Both the position numbers and the translations under genes were made by a program. A model generated the notes under the pieces. That model saw nothing but the letters and a program-made list of their open reading frames with translations, was not told where the DNA came from and did not search any database. From the NCBI RefSeq assembly GCF_964204645.1, contig NC_134034.1, forward strand, positions 2,886,072 to 2,946,071: 60,000 nucleotides of DNA. Direction: 5' to 3'. Numbering within the stretch: position 1 is the first letter of the stretch; every line of letters begins with the position of its first letter. This stretch comes from Tubulanus polymorphus. Lineage: Eukaryota; Nemertea; Palaeonemertea; Tubulaniformes; Tubulanidae. Shown here piece by piece: positions 11,331-28,119 of the stretch.

Positions 11331-11662
11331 TGAGAGAGAGAGAGAGAGGGAGAGAGGGAGGGAGAGAGGGAGAGAGAGTGGGAGAGATGGAGAGAGGGAG
11401 GGAGGGGGAGGGAGGGAAGGGAGGGAGAAGTAGGGAGAGGGAGGGAGAGAGGGAGGGAGAGGGAGGGAGAGAGGGAGGGAGAGAGGGAGGGAGAGAGCGT
11501 GGGAGAGGGAGAGAGGGAGGGAGAGAGAGAGGGAGAGAGGGAGGGAGAGAGGGAGAGAGAGGGAGAGAGAGAGGGAGAGAGAGTGGGAGAGAGAGAGGGA
11601 GAGAGAGAGGGAGAGAGAGAGGGAGAGAAGAGAGAAGAGAGAGAGAGAAGACAGAGAGCGAA
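11331..11662. repeat. GA/GGGAGA purine-rich microsatellite
   Basis: About 330 bp of GAGA and GGGA units on +, pyrimidine-rich on minus. Overlapping long open frames in several frames (Arg-Glu-Gly, Ser-Leu-Pro) are compositional artefacts. Confidence 0.97.
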
Positions 11663-12035
11663 TGAGAGAGCGACAAGAACCTGGAATCATAGCTCAATCA
11701 TCCTGTTCGCAAAATCCTCGTCAATCGGCTTTATTCCTCCAATCGGAATTGTTGAGTAAACGGACACGCCGGCAACTGTACAAACACGCTTTACAAGATT
11801 CGCAGGCGTTCAATCTCGGAGCGTGATCAGCTGAACAACATTACCCGCACCAGAAATAACAGTTTGCTTTTTTTTTCTGGTTGAGACCCGGCGTGCGCTA
11901 ATTTTCTTTTTTCGATATTTGGTTCCCGCTCTTCCCGATAGATGGCATTACTGTGTTTAGGGACTTGTTACGTCGGGTGATGTCACCAGATGGAATTTCT
12001 GAGAAAGAGTAAAATTTTTTAACTGTTAAAAGCCA
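11663..12035. other. Intron, no recognisable feature
   Basis: Unique sequence between the purine tract and a family A array; nothing to report. Confidence 0.5.
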
Positions 12036-12039
12036 CTGA

Positions 12040-12285
12040 AGCAAATGAGGACATCAGCTACTGCGGCTACAGCGGATTCTACTTGTGGCAAGTGTGGGTC
12101 CCCCAGGTGTCGCTAGTGAGCAGTGGGACATCAACTACTGCGGCAATAGAGGATTCCACTTGTGGCAAGTGAAGATCCCCCAGGTGTCGCTAGTGTGCAA
12201 TAGGACATCAACTACTGCAGCAATAGAGGATTCCACTTGTGGCAAGTGAGGATCCACCAGGTGTCGCTTATAGCCAAGTAAACCA
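12040..12285 (+). repeat. Family A minisatellite, about 3 units, at the left edge of the 4-kb duplication
   Basis: The duplicated unit begins inside this array at 12083. The second copy of the array stands at 16126-16330. Confidence 0.9.
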
Positions 12286-12654
12286 ATGAAAGCTCTGTTG
12301 GGCGACAATCGTCCTGAGCCACCGACAACAGTCAGTATCAGTATCCATGGTGACCGGATCTAATGGTCTTCATAATCGAGAGATTCTCGTCTTTGCGCAG
12401 AAAAATGAAAAAGATTTTTTTAAAGAATTTTTTTGCTCGGCAAATACTTTCGATATTCAAAAACTTTCCTCAGATTCTATTTACGGAGTTCAGCTTTCCG
12501 GGAATGTACGTGTCGATTTGCTCGTTTAAGGAGCATCGAGATGATAAGGAAAAAGGAGATTTTTTATTGGCGTTTATGCGAAAACATCTTTGATCAGTTG
12601 TCGTTTATGCAGGTTTCATTCTGCAGCAGCAGGAATCTGCAGATTTTAACTGGC

Positions 12655-13115
12655 ATTCATTATATTAATGTGCGAAGTGTGAAATGTCTCATGTCTGGTG
12701 TTTGTAGTTCATTTTCTATTAAAAATGTCTCAGGTGAAGCACTGAACACATGTGAAGTGTGGACGATCAGTTTTTGAAAGTGTGCTGATAAAATGTCTAA
12801 TATCTGGTGTTTGTAGTTCATTTTCAATTAAAAATGTCTCAGATGAAGCACTGAACACATGTGAAGTGTGGACGATCAGTTTTTGAAAGTGTGCTGATAA
12901 AATGTCTCATGTCTGGTGTTTGTAGTTCATTTTTCAATTAGAAATGTCTCGGGTGAAGTAATGAACACATGTGAAGTGTGGACGATCAGTTTTTGAAAGT
13001 GCGCTGATAAAATGTCTAATATCTGGTGTTTGTAGTTCATTTTCTACTAAAAATGTCTCAGGTGAAGTGAAGCACTGAACACATGTGAAGTGTGGACGAT
13101 CAGTTTTTTCGCACT
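12655..13115 (-). repeat. Family F minisatellite (109 bp), about 4 units
   Basis: Units contain GAAGCACTGAACACATGTG, GTGGACGATCAGTTTTTGA and GTGTTTGTAGTTCATTTTC. Inverted relative to the array at 51130. Confidence 0.93.
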
Positions 13116-13765
13116 TGCGACTCGTTTCTAGACTAATCGTGTCGAAGTCAAGTGCTGCCTGTACGAGTGGCGCACACGCAAAATTAGATTAACCGGTAGC
13201 TTTTAAACTATTAGCGAAGTCTTAATGACTCTTAACGTCTTTAGCGCTGTCGACTGTTTTATGATCAGGCGCCGAATATGTCGTTCTGATTTGAAATAGA
13301 ATTTTGATGAGTTCAAGCGTTTGAAAAATCTTTTGATTTCTGGCTCGGTATAGTGGGTGGTTAGATCGCCGCCAGTACCGAAAGGGTTAACTCTGATAAC
13401 TGTGGTCGATACCAGTCCGGACCAGTCGTAAATTTTTTTACGACGACACGGACCAATTTTCGCTCAAATTCAGCCGTATAATGAACTAATTACGATATTC
13501 TCGATCGAGAATCTCGCGTATTGCGCATTTCTGCCATTATCGCCTTGTAGCTTCTGGAGACCAGGTTCTCTCGTGTAAATAGATGCCGCATATTGTTTTT
13601 CTCGGTGCGGCGTGTGGCAGCGTTGTGCGCTTGTTTGCTGACCTTTTAAAGAAACTTGTCGCGAAAACCCCGGAAATCATTGTGTTCTGTGATCGGTGAT
13701 TGTGTCACACGAGCCACTTTCTTCTGTATACAAAAACACCACAGTTATTAACCCTTTCTTAATCT
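13116..13765. other. Unique sequence within duplication copy 1
   Basis: Nothing recognised; repeated verbatim at 17159-17808 because of the 4-kb duplication. Confidence 0.5.
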
Positions 13766-13767
13766 CT

Positions 13768-13867
13768 CCCTCTCCCTCTCCCTCTCCCTCTCCCTCTCCC
13801 TCTCCCTCTCCCTCTCCCTCTCCCTCTCCCTCTCCCTCTCCCTCTCCCTCTCCCTCTCCCTCTCCCT
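13768..13867 (+). repeat. (TCTCCC)n hexanucleotide microsatellite
   Basis: About 16 perfect units. The Pro-Ser frame it opens is not a gene. Confidence 0.97.
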
Positions 13868-13914
13868 ATCACTTTTCTGGATCAAAGAGCAAGAAGTTTA
13901 TACCTGGAACCATC

Positions 13915-14122
<208 letters not shown>

Positions 14123-14398
14123 AGCCTATCAAATAATTTGCTTTACTTTCCGGGTGATTTATCATTGTTGTGTCGCCATGACGCCCGCTCGCAATCGGGA
14201 TCAGAGCGCCACGTCTGCGCGTGCACGGCTTTTAGTATCGCCATGGGAACCGATATCGCCGAAATATAGCCCTGCGCGGAGAGAATTCCGAAATAACCAC
14301 CGGGGAACCGTCGCCTTTCTGTACCGGCAATCTTATGCGGTTATCATCAGAGGCATCTGTTTTGATTCGACCATGTTTTAAAGGTGAAACTATAAGAG

Positions 14399-14510
14399 TC
14401 GTCAAGGTTCGGTCACAGTTAGCATCGATGTGAATATTCTTCAGACCGAGTTCATCGTAGATGATTAAAATCAGTTGCGTTTATAACACGAGAAAGTCAC
14501 GCAGTATCTT
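14399..14510 (+). repeat. Family B copy
   Basis: GGTCACAGTTAGCATCGATG, GAATATTCTTCAGACCGAG and GATGATTAAAATCAGTTGCG, as in the intron before exon 2. The preceding AAAGGTGAAACTATAAGAG is also part of the family as seen at 47440. Confidence 0.85.
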
Positions 14511-14760
14511 GGAGCCATCCCTGGTCTTGTCCATGGCCCGGAGATTGTACGAGATGACCAAATCGTGGAGCCAACCTTTTTCTAGTGAGCGGCTTCAAGA
14601 ACCTCCCCGGAGCTGTCCTTTCTCTAGTCGAGTAAGGGAAGTGGCTACAAGAATCTACAAGTATAGTGGAGCTGTCCATTTATCTACTGGGTGGCTCCAA
14701 GAACGCGCAAACCATGAAGCCATCCATTTCTCTAGTGGATGGCTCCGTCCAGACATGGTT
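14511..14760 (+). repeat. Family G-like degenerate tandem repeat
   Basis: Degenerate units around GGAGC(C/T), TCTAGTGGGTGGCTCCAAG and GAACG. Better preserved copies are at 26925-27350. As there, it directly follows a family B copy. Confidence 0.6.
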
Positions 14761-15234
14761 TTGGCGTATTTTCCGAATGTCAAACGTTGAAGCTTTGATT
14801 GCGTGAAATTTCGATGAAAAAAAAATTTCTTTTTCATTATATCGCCCTCTTCATCGGCGTCGACGACGGCTTCAGATTTTTCTCGCGTCGACCGTTTGAT
14901 CGGCTTTTGCTTTCGTGAGGCTTAAAGGCGATTTTCGACCAGCGACGTTTTCAAAGCGCGCGTCATAGACAAGAAAGTATCGGCGGAAAGGGTCGCGACG
15001 CTCTCGACTTCAAACACAATTCGAAAAGCCGTCCGCCCGAGGCGTCACGTCGCGCCGAGCTTCAGATCGCGAATTACGAAGCGGAGACCTCGAATGTAAC
15101 CCCCTCCCTCGTCCGACGAACGACATCGAACGCCGATGCCTCTGATGGCGGTTTGAAAAAATTGTTCGAAGAAAAAAAATTCGCCGTAGACTTCTGAGTG
15201 AAATTATGTCCAATGAGCAGGGTCGTTTAAAGCA

Positions 15235-15735
15235 GCAGCTCCTCTCCGTCTCTCCTCTCCTCCTTTCTTTCCTCCTCTCTACCTGTTTCCTCATTCACCT
15301 CCATCCCCGTACCCTCTCTTCCACTCTCACTCCACTCCTGTCAGCCTCTCCCATACTTTCCTCCCATTCTTGGCCTTACTATCCCCTTTCCCTCCTGTCT
15401 CCTGCCCTCTCCCTCTTCTCTCCCCCTCCATTCACTCTCCTCCCCTCTTTCCCCTCCCTTCTCCTGCCCTCACTCTCTTCCCTCTCCCTCCCCTCCTACT
15501 CTCCCTATCCCTTCCCTCCTGTCTTCTGCTTTTCCCCCCTCTCCTTTCCTGCTCTCCCATCTCTCCCCTCCCACTCCCCTCTCCTGTTCGCTCCCTTCCC
15601 TTCTGCTCTCTCCCCTGCTCTCCCTCCCTATCCCCTCCCCTCCCGGCTCCTGCTTTTTCCACCTCCCCCTCCTGTTCCCCTCTTGCTCCCCCTCCCTTCT
15701 CCTGCTCTCTTCATCTCTCTCCCCGTATCTTCATC
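15235..15735. repeat. Pyrimidine-rich (CTCCC) low-complexity tract
   Basis: About 500 bp of C and T runs on +. The 207-codon open frame is a Ser/Pro/Leu composition artefact. Confidence 0.93.
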
Positions 15736-15991
15736 TGCGGGTAAGACAGCGACGGAGACTGTAATTAATAGAAAAAGCTTTTGTTCGCCGCCGCCGCAAA
15801 ATAATAATTACACGGCTAATTTGACATGAAATAAGGGCTGGTCGTATCCATCGGGTTCAATCAACGATTACCGCGCAGCAGACGACACTCGCTCGCCGCA
15901 GTCGGCATCGTACGTAGTTCTTTTCATCGCTTAATAACCGGCGTATCATCATCATCGTAGTAAACCGAACGTGGCTACATAAAAAATCTCG

Positions 15992-15992
15992 A

Positions 15993-16028
<36 letters not shown>
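15992..16028 (+). repeat. (CTG)n trinucleotide microsatellite
   Basis: About 11 CTG units here and 10 in the second copy near 20040-20070. Confidence 0.95.
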
Positions 16029-16030
<2 letters not shown>

Positions 16031-16125
16031 CATCTTTTCTATCATCGTCGTCGTCATCCGATCGGATGAGAGCAGTGAGTTTCATCTTTACATCCGACGT
16101 CGACGCGTAATTCGAGATGAATCGG

Positions 16126-20167
<4,042 letters not shown>

Positions 20168-20309
20168 TTGCTATGGTTACGGAAGGTGGGAGAGTGACTC
20201 AGCTAGTCGAGATATCAGAACCAGGGTCTTCTTCTTATTCTTTGTTTTTTAGTTCGATAGCGCGGCGAAAAACTCTCTATTCTTCCCTCTCACCTATCCT
20301 CCTTCGACT

Positions 20310-20852
<543 letters not shown>

Positions 20853-21029
20853 TGCTCTCATGGGTCATGTTTTATTTGAGGATGAATTAAAATCTTTTCT
20901 CGCAAGGACTTCCAATTTTAAAATTGGGGGGGGGGAAATGTGAACCAACCATAGCGCAATGGAATCTCCTATACATGAGTCAGATTCAACGTTATCATGG
21001 CATGAAAATACATTCGCTAGAAAGAAGAT

Positions 21030-22530
21030 GTCTGCCTCCGTAAGTGCCGAATAATTTCATCAAATTACCTACTAGTGATTTGATCTGCCAACCTTTCAAA
21101 AAAGAGGTATATGCCTCTGTACATCCAACTATGACATCATCAAATTACCTACTAGTGATTTGATCTGTTAACCTTTCAAAAAGAGGTATATGCCTCTGTA
21201 TATACAACTATGACATCATCAAATTACCTACTAGTGATTTGATCTGTAGACACTTCAAAAAATATGGCTGCCTCCATAAATCCGCCTATGACATCATCAA
21301 ATCCCCTACTAGCGATTTTATCTACTGACCATTCCTGAGAACTAAGTGACCCCCATGAATCACCCTGTGACATCGTCAAATTACTCGCTAAAGACACTTC
21401 CCGTTTTTTACCGCAAGATGTCCACTTCCGTCAATCCCCGTATGACATCATCAAATTACCTACTAGGGATTTGATCTGCCAACCTTTCAAAAAAGCGGTA
21501 TATGCCTCTGTACATCCAACTATGACATCATCAAATTACCTACTAGTGATTTGATCTGTAGACACTTCAAAAAATATGGCTGCCTCCATAAATCCGCCTA
21601 TGACATCATCAAATCCCGTACTAGCGATTTTATCTACTGACCGGTCCTGAGAACTAAGTGACCCCCATGAATCTCCCTGTGACATCGTCAAATTACTCGC
21701 TAAAGACACTTCCCGTTTTTTACCGCAAGATGTCCACTTCCGTCAATCCCCGTATGACATCATCAAATTACCTACTAGTGATTTGATCTGCCAACCTTTT
21801 AAAATAGAGGTATATGCCTCTGTACATCCAACTATGACATCATCAAATTACCTACTAGTGATTTGATCTATAGACACTTCAAAAAGAGGTATATGCCTCT
21901 GTATATACAACTATGACATCATCAAATTACCTACTAGTGATTTGATCTATAGACACTTCAAAAAGAGGTATATGCCTCTGTATATACAACTATGACATCA
22001 TCAAATTACCTACTAGTGATTTGATCTATAGACACTTCAAAAAATATGGCTGCCTCCATAAATCCGCCTATGACATCATCAAATCCCCTACTAGCGATTT
22101 TATCCACTGACCGTTCCTGAGAACTAAGTGACCCCCATGAATCTCCCTGTGACATCGTCAAATTACTCGCTAAAGACACTTCCCGTTTTTACCGCAAGAT
22201 GTCCACTTCCGTCAATCCCCGTATGACATCATCAAATTGATCTACAGACCCGCCTGGAAAAGATATCTGCCTCTATAAATCCCCCTATGATATCATCGAC
22301 TTATCTATACTATACTGATTTGATCTATAGACGCGTCTAGAAAAGATGGCTGCCTCCATAAATCCACCTATGACATCATCCTACTAGTGATTTTATCTAT
22401 AGGCATTTCTAGAAAAGATAGCTATCCACCTATGACATCATCAAATAACCTACTAGTGATTTTATCTATAGACCGTTCCTGAGAACTAAGTGACCCCCAT
22501 AAATCTCCCTGTGACATCAACAAATTGTCT
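21030..22530 (-). repeat. Family E array, about 1.5 kb
   Basis: About two dozen diverged ~60-bp monomers, each with TATGACATCATCAAAT, ACCTACTAGTGATTTGATCT and a third block of two types: GAGGTATATGCCTCTGTA or ATGGCTGCCTCCATAAATCC. The types alternate in a longer-period pattern. The orientation is opposite to 6970-7370. Confidence 0.93.
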
Positions 22531-22904
22531 ACCGCTCGAATTTAACTTTTCGAAACGTAAAGAAACAAGTTTGTTGGTCGACTGATTTAACGGAGAATGA
22601 GAGATCGTTAGGTTGGAATTAACAAGACAATTCTCGCAGGTCTCTGATAGTGATTCATTTCAATCAATGAATCGTCGTGACTGAATCGGCGTTTTGATTC
22701 GCGCGTTGTTTTCGTCGATCCGTCATCGTTATCGTCGCCATGGCGACGCTGCTGACCCGTAACCGTCGGTTGATAACATTGTTGTATTGCGCGGCGGAAT
22801 TGGTTTTTAAGCGTTTTCCGATTGCGAAGGCGAAGGTCGAAGTCGAGGTCATCGCGGAGGTCGTTAGTCGGAGATCGGGCGCGATTGAATAATTCGGTTA
22901 TCAA
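22531..22904. other. Intron, no recognisable feature
   Basis: Unique sequence between two arrays; nothing supported. Confidence 0.5.
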
Positions 22905-23345
22905 ATTAAACCCACACAACTGTGGAACTGGATTCAGAGTCAAATTAAACCCACACAACTGTGGAACTGGATCCAGAGTCAAATTACTCGCACAACTGTG
23001 GAACTGGATCCAGAGTCGAATTGTACCCACACAACTGTGGAACTGGGTCCAGAGTCAAATTAAACCCACACAACTGTGGAACTGGGTTCAGTCAAATTAA
23101 ACCCACACAACTGTGGAACTGGATCCAGAGTCAAATTAAACCCACACAACTGTGGAACTGGGTTCAGTCAAATTAAACCCACACAACTGTGGAACTGGAT
23201 CCAGAGTCAAATTAAACCCACACAACTGTGGAACTGGGTTCAGTCAAATTAAACCCACACAACTGTGGAACTGGATCCAGAGTCAAATTAAACCCACACA
23301 ACTGTGGAACTGGAACCGGAGTTGAATTATACCCACGCAACTGTG
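22905..23345 (-). repeat. Family C minisatellite, inverted, about 11 units
   Basis: Units read AAACCCACACAACTGTGG then AACTGGATCCAGAGTCAAAT. Alternating 36- and 39-bp units (GGGTTCAGTC lacking AGA) form a short higher-order pattern. Confidence 0.95.
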
Positions 23346-23710
23346 GTAAGTGTGGAATAAGGGTGGGGCGTGGACTGACAGCGTGGTATAGCAGTGTGGA
23401 ATTATACAGTGCGGAATTACGATGTGGAATGTGGATTGATCGATATTTTTTCCAGATCTGTCCGGTCGTGTATCCTGTCGGGAGGATATCATCGGCTCAG
23501 GATCCCGGATACGCTCAAAGCCGATATCCTCCAGAAATCAATTTTCATTTACCTGCCGTCGATTGTGAGTCGTGATTCCTTCGCTGATTCGTCGATTCTT
23601 TTTCCTTCTATTTTTGCCGTGAATGTGTCGTGCGATGTGTCATCAACTGATCATGTGACGTGTTACGGAATGTCATCTGCTGGAATTGAACAATTATTGT
23701 ATTACTCATA
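23346..23710. other. Intron, no recognisable feature
   Basis: Unique sequence. A short imperfect inverted repeat surrounds 23478-23532 (GGAGGATATCATCGGCT against GCCGATATCCTCC). Confidence 0.5.
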
Positions 23711-23711
23711 G

Positions 23712-24128
23712 TCGCATCTGTGGGGCTCCCAGGTAATCACTGGGGCTCCCAGCTAATCACTGGGGCTCCCAGCTAATCTGTGGGGCTCCCAGCTCATCAC
23801 TGGGGCTCCCAGGTAATCACTGGGGCCCCCAGCTAATCTGTGGGGCTCCCAGGTAATCACTGGGGCTCTCAGCTAAGCACTGGGGCTCCCAGCTCATCTG
23901 TGGGGCTCCCAGCTCATCACTGGGGCTCCCTGCTCATCTGTAGGGCTCCCAGCTAATCACTGGGGCTCCCAGCTAATCTGTGGGGCTCCCAGGTAATCAC
24001 TGGGGCTCCCAGCTAGTCTATGGGCTCCCAGCTAGTCTATAGGGCTCCCAGCTAGTCTATGGGGCTCCCAACTAGTCTATGGGGCTCCCAGCTCATCAAT
24101 GGGGCTCTCAGCTCATGTGTGGGGCTAC
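23712..24128 (+). repeat. About 20-bp tandem repeat, roughly 20 units
   Basis: Units TGGGGCTCCCAGCTAATCAC with variants (GGTAATCAC, CTAGTCTA, CTCATCTG). Confidence 0.95.
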
Positions 24129-24129
24129 C

Positions 24130-24310
24130 ATCTCTAACGCTGCCCCTCTCCGATCTCTAACGCTCCCCCTCTCTTCGATCTCTCTAATGCTCCCCCTCTC
24201 TCTTTGATCTCTCTAACGCCCCCCTCTCTCTCTCTGATCTCTCTAACGCTCCCCCTCTCTCTCTGATCTCTCTAACGCTCCCACTCACTCCCCGATCTCT
24301 CACTCTCTCC
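24130..24310 (+). repeat. About 30-bp tandem repeat, 5-6 units
   Basis: Units contain GATCTCTCTAACGCTCCCCC followed by CT of varying length. Confidence 0.85.
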
Positions 24311-24529
24311 GTCTCGCTACCTGTCTCAAGGCATTGGTCATTATTCGTTGCGCAGTGATGGACACGCTTGTATAATTAGTAATTCCCGCCGTTGTCCGGA
24401 AGTGTTTGTCCTGACACCGTCGTGTCGGTCGTAATTAGTACCACCGGCGAGCGCTGGATACGCCCTGCCTGAAATTAGACGGGTTAATCAGATCCATTGG
24501 GGGTTTACACATTTAACAAGCAATCATGT

Positions 24530-24662
<133 letters not shown>

Positions 24663-24769
24663 GTGTGCGTATGTGTATACATGCGTACTTTCTTCGCGTC
24701 GGAAGACTCGCGATGAAAATTCTGGACCTGCCCATATATAAGGCCGTGTATCAAAGTTACTTATTCCAG

Positions 24770-25390
24770 GAACGCGTCTTCAACCCGGGTCCGGCTTCGT
24801 ATAGACTAGCATTAACTTTAACCCGGGGGCTAACTTGACGATTCATTTTCGATTGAGTTGATATCCGGGGGGTTAAAGATAATACCGGTCTTTAAAACCG
24901 GGCTTCCGCGCTCATCTGCGGAGCTCCTACATAATCTGTGGGGCCCTAAACTCAGTTGCTGGGCTCTTAATTCATTTGTGGGGCTCCTAAATTTAGTTGG
25001 CCCAGGTATCAAAGTTATCCCTAGCGATAAATCCTTGAACTGGCCCTGTTATGGAGAGTGTTCTCAAAGCTATCCTTTACGATTAATCCTTAACCTGGGC
25101 CCGATTTTATAGACTCTGGTTATCCATGGGAATAAATCGTCAACCTGTGTCCAGAGTCTTAAAGTTATCCCTATAGGGATAAATCCTTAACCTGGAGCCA
25201 GTTTTATAGGCGGGGCATTATAGTTATCCAGGGGTAAATTCTTAATCGATGTTTTATAAACCTAGTATCAGAATTATCCTTAACCGGGGCCCGGTTTTAT
25301 AGTGCGGGTATCAAAGTTACCCCTTTGGGTTAAAAACTCGACCTAGACCTGCTTTTATATCTATCGGGTAAAAAAGTTATTCCTCGGGTA
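24770..25390 (-). repeat. Family H, degenerate, about 10 units
   Basis: Recurring GGTATCAAAGTTATCCCTA, GGGATAAATCCTTAACCTGG and GCCCGGTTTTATAGAC blocks. This is the reverse complement of the arrays at 39420-40060 and 40171-40455. Confidence 0.8.
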
Positions 25391-25558
25391 TAGGGTTACG
25401 TAAACTAGTAATCGCCGTGGCTAGTTATCTCGAGAATATATCTGCCTACGACCTCCCCTTTTCGAAAAATCACGACCTTCCCGTTTAGCCGAGTGGCGCG
25501 CTAGAGTTCCGATTGTCATTTTGTCTCGAGATTGAAACGGTAAAAATCCAGTTGTTGC

Positions 25559-26272
25559 GATCTTCTTACCACGTATCGCTACCGTCTTAAAACGTTTGGT
25601 GGACGTAGCTTCCAATCTGTTGCTGCAACTCTGTGGAACTCTCTCGAACGCAAATATACGGAATATAACTGAAATCAACACTTTCAAACAGAGAGTAAAG
25701 CTAAGCATACATCGACAAAGCGACTGGAGACAACTAGTTGCTAGTCAGCGAGTACCCCGCGCACATCGAAAATTTAGTAAAAACCAGCAACTGCGTGGCT
25801 CATGCCGGTCGCTAGGTCCATAGCGCACACATCGACAGCAACTGAGATGTGGTTTAGCAAATATTCTTGAGGGCATCACAAGTCACGTGACAAATAGCTT
25901 TGTTTTAGTCAGTTACAACCATGTGTTGTTGATTATGGAGCGCTCACATCGACGGATATGAGAGCGACTGAGTACAACTAGTTGCTCAAAAGTAGAACAT
26001 GAGCAACTGGGTGGAACTGGAGATAGATGGACGCTAACCAGTCGTAAGCTCGCTCACATCGACAAATTCGAGCAACTGATTGTATCCAGCCAGTTGCTCT
26101 CATGCGCCGAAAACTGCCTGGCAACTAGTTGTCTCCAATCGCAGTGTCGATGTGCGCTAGGCTTAAAACATTTGCTTTTCCGCAAAGCCTATGCTCGGTG
26201 AATTCAGCACCACTACCTTACAAAGCGCTGGTGAACATTATTATTAGTGAAACAGGCGCTATATAAATGTGA

Positions 26273-26314
<42 letters not shown>
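25559..26314 (+). pseudogene. Decayed 3' end of a non-LTR retrotransposon (reverse transcriptase C-terminus), interrupted
   Basis: The frame from 25559 reads RLKTFGGRSFQSVAATLWNSL, which resembles the end of L2/CR1- and RTE-type reverse-transcriptase ORFs (typical AAPTLWNSLP). A one-base frameshift near 25646 moves the frame so that NANIRNITEINTFKQRVK follows, the usual (S/N)..FK..(L/V)K motif. The last codons, LKHLLFRKAYAR and stop, resume at 26163-26201. A 3' UTR follows with AGGCGCTATATAAATGTGAC and an (ATT)n tail at 26275-26314, a usual 3' end for such elements. A 0.46-kb inverted-repeat insert (25701-26162) splits the last motif. Confidence 0.82.
25701..26162. mobile_element. Inverted-repeat (foldback) element nested in the retrotransposon
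   Basis: The left end (25706-25745, ACATCGAC, GCGACTGGAGACAACTAGTTG) is an imperfect inverted repeat of the right end (26117-26160, CAACTAGTTGTCTCCAATCG, GTCGATGTGCGCTAG). Internal copies of CGCTCACATCGAC stand near 25824, 25945 and 26055, so it is itself built of subrepeats. No coding capacity. Confidence 0.75.
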
Positions 26315-26315
<1 letters not shown>

Positions 26316-26319
26316 AAAA

Positions 26320-26854
26320 GCTTCTACGTTGATGACCTGTACGAAAACAAAGGGAATAAAATAAGCGGGGAAAAAAAAAATTAGCGCGATCATCTCCACT
26401 TGATGGGTGTCGTTAACGAAAGAAAAAATGAATCGAAAGCTTTTTGTCGGCGTTTATCGACGATTGGTTTCAACCTTTCGTTTTTCTAAGGTTCATTTAC
26501 GGACAAAGCAATCTTTTATGTCGCAGAAAGTGATTGCCGCAACCCACGTGCGTACGTACCCTCGAAAACAAAACACGAAAAACGAGAGTTTATTTACCCG
26601 CGTCGAATGCGTTTGTAAGATCAAGAATCAGATACTCGTTTTAGCTAATTCGCTGGTCGTCTTTATATCGCGTGATTAAGATTATTTATATTTTTCTGCT
26701 GATCGCCGCTATTAGCAAATCTACTCGGCGTAGGACTGATTTTTTTATGGCGTTCGTTGCGCTGTTGAGGCGGCGGTAGGTTTGAAGAAAGTTTCGCGGT
26801 ATCGTTGGTTCGATTTTCTGGTTCAGAATCTATCGTGTGACGGAAGCCTGTTTT
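26320..26854. other. Intron, no recognisable feature
   Basis: Unique sequence after the retrotransposon tail. The 90-codon frame at 26407 has no splice or homology support. Confidence 0.5.
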
Positions 26855-26909
26855 AAGGGTGAAACTTTAAGCTCGGTCACGGTTTGTACTCGATGTGAAT
26901 ATTCTTCGA
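26855..26909 (+). repeat. Family B fragment
   Basis: AAGGGTGAAACTTTAAG and CTCGATGTGAATATTCTTCG; directly followed by family G, as at 14399-14760. Confidence 0.8.
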
Positions 26910-26919
26910 AGCTATCGTT

Positions 26920-27350
26920 CACCAGTGGGTCATCTCCAAGAACGCCTATGGTGCTCAGAGCCATGTAAGTGGGTGGTTCCGAGAATGCCTGAATCATTGT
27001 ATTCCAAATGCGTATTTGTCTATATTGGGTGGCTCGAGGAATACCGAAATCATAATGGATGGCTCCAAGAATACCGAAATCACAGTATTCAGGGTGCATC
27101 CCTTTATCTGGTCGGTGGTTCCAAAAATATCCAAATATGGTATTCAGAGCACATGCGTCTGTCTAGTGGGTGGCTCCAAAAATATTCAAATCATGTTATT
27201 CCTGGGTGGCTCCAAGAATATCCAAATATGGTGTTCGAAGCACACGGGTATGTCTAGTGGGTGGCTCCAAAAATATCCAAATCATGGTATTCAGGGTGTA
27301 TCCCTTTATCTAATGGGTGGCTCCAAAAATATCCAAATCATGGTAATCAG
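26920..27350 (+). repeat. Family G tandem repeat (about 56 bp), about 8 units
   Basis: Units read GTGGGTGGCTCCAAAAATAT, CCAAATCATGGTATTC then AGGGTG or AGAGCACATG. The open frames GGSKNIQIM and GWLQEYRNH are repeat read-through. Confidence 0.9.
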
Positions 27351-27652
27351 AGCGCATGCCCATAGTACGCACTCAGAGACCTTTTGTTTTTGTCGACGGA
27401 TAAGAGCAAACAGCTTTTCCCCGTAAATGGTTATCGCACGTAGAAACCTTATTACGTTTCTGGAAACTCGTTTTTGTTTCTTTAATCTAAAAAAATTGCT
27501 TTCCCGCTCGTCGGCGTAATGTCACCTTCGATAAAGTACATCGTCGATCGCAAATCTTGACGAGGGCAAAAATGAATCGCAATCGGGCGGCAGTTTCACG
27601 TCGTGGACGTTTCTATTTGTAATTCGATGACTGCAGTTTAATCGCTCTCTCC

Positions 27653-27683
<31 letters not shown>

Positions 27684-28115
27684 ATAAGAGAGAGAGAGAG
27701 TAATTTGTGGCGTTGAATAATTTAACGAACTGAATGCGTTACACGAGCTGCTCTAGTCATGCGTCACACGAATTATCGGGATAGATCATCTCCGCGTCTA
27801 ACTACAAGACTCAGGGTTTCCGGCGCTCCTTCCAAGTCCTTCCTAGTCCTTCTTTTGGAAAAAGTTTGCGCAAACATCATCTTTGTCGTTCATTTCGATG
27901 AAAGAGTCATGCCTAATTTGATTTTTATGTATTTTTCATGCGCAATTTGACTGTTGAAGTATTTGATGAGTAAGGCCTGCTTATTCACTTGTCATTAAGA
28001 TTGAATATTTAGGAAAGTGCTATGGAATTACCCTGGATTATTTGGCTGGTCTACGTGACTAGTATTTCGGCAAAAATGCTTCTTTATGGGCCCTCACTTT
28101 ACTGGTATGTACTTC
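27351..28115. other. Unique intron with a short GA microsatellite (27651-27703)
   Basis: Apart from the GAGAGA tract nothing is recognised. Confidence 0.55.
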
Positions 28116-28119
28116 TTTC

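Noticed and set aside
15206-15829. 207-codon Ser/Pro/Leu frame starting MSNEQGRLKQQLL
   Set aside because: Only the first residues are outside the pyrimidine tract; no homology or splice context.
25596-25823. 75-codon frame as a host gene
   Set aside because: It contains the frameshifted reverse-transcriptase end motif and then runs into the nested inverted-repeat element.
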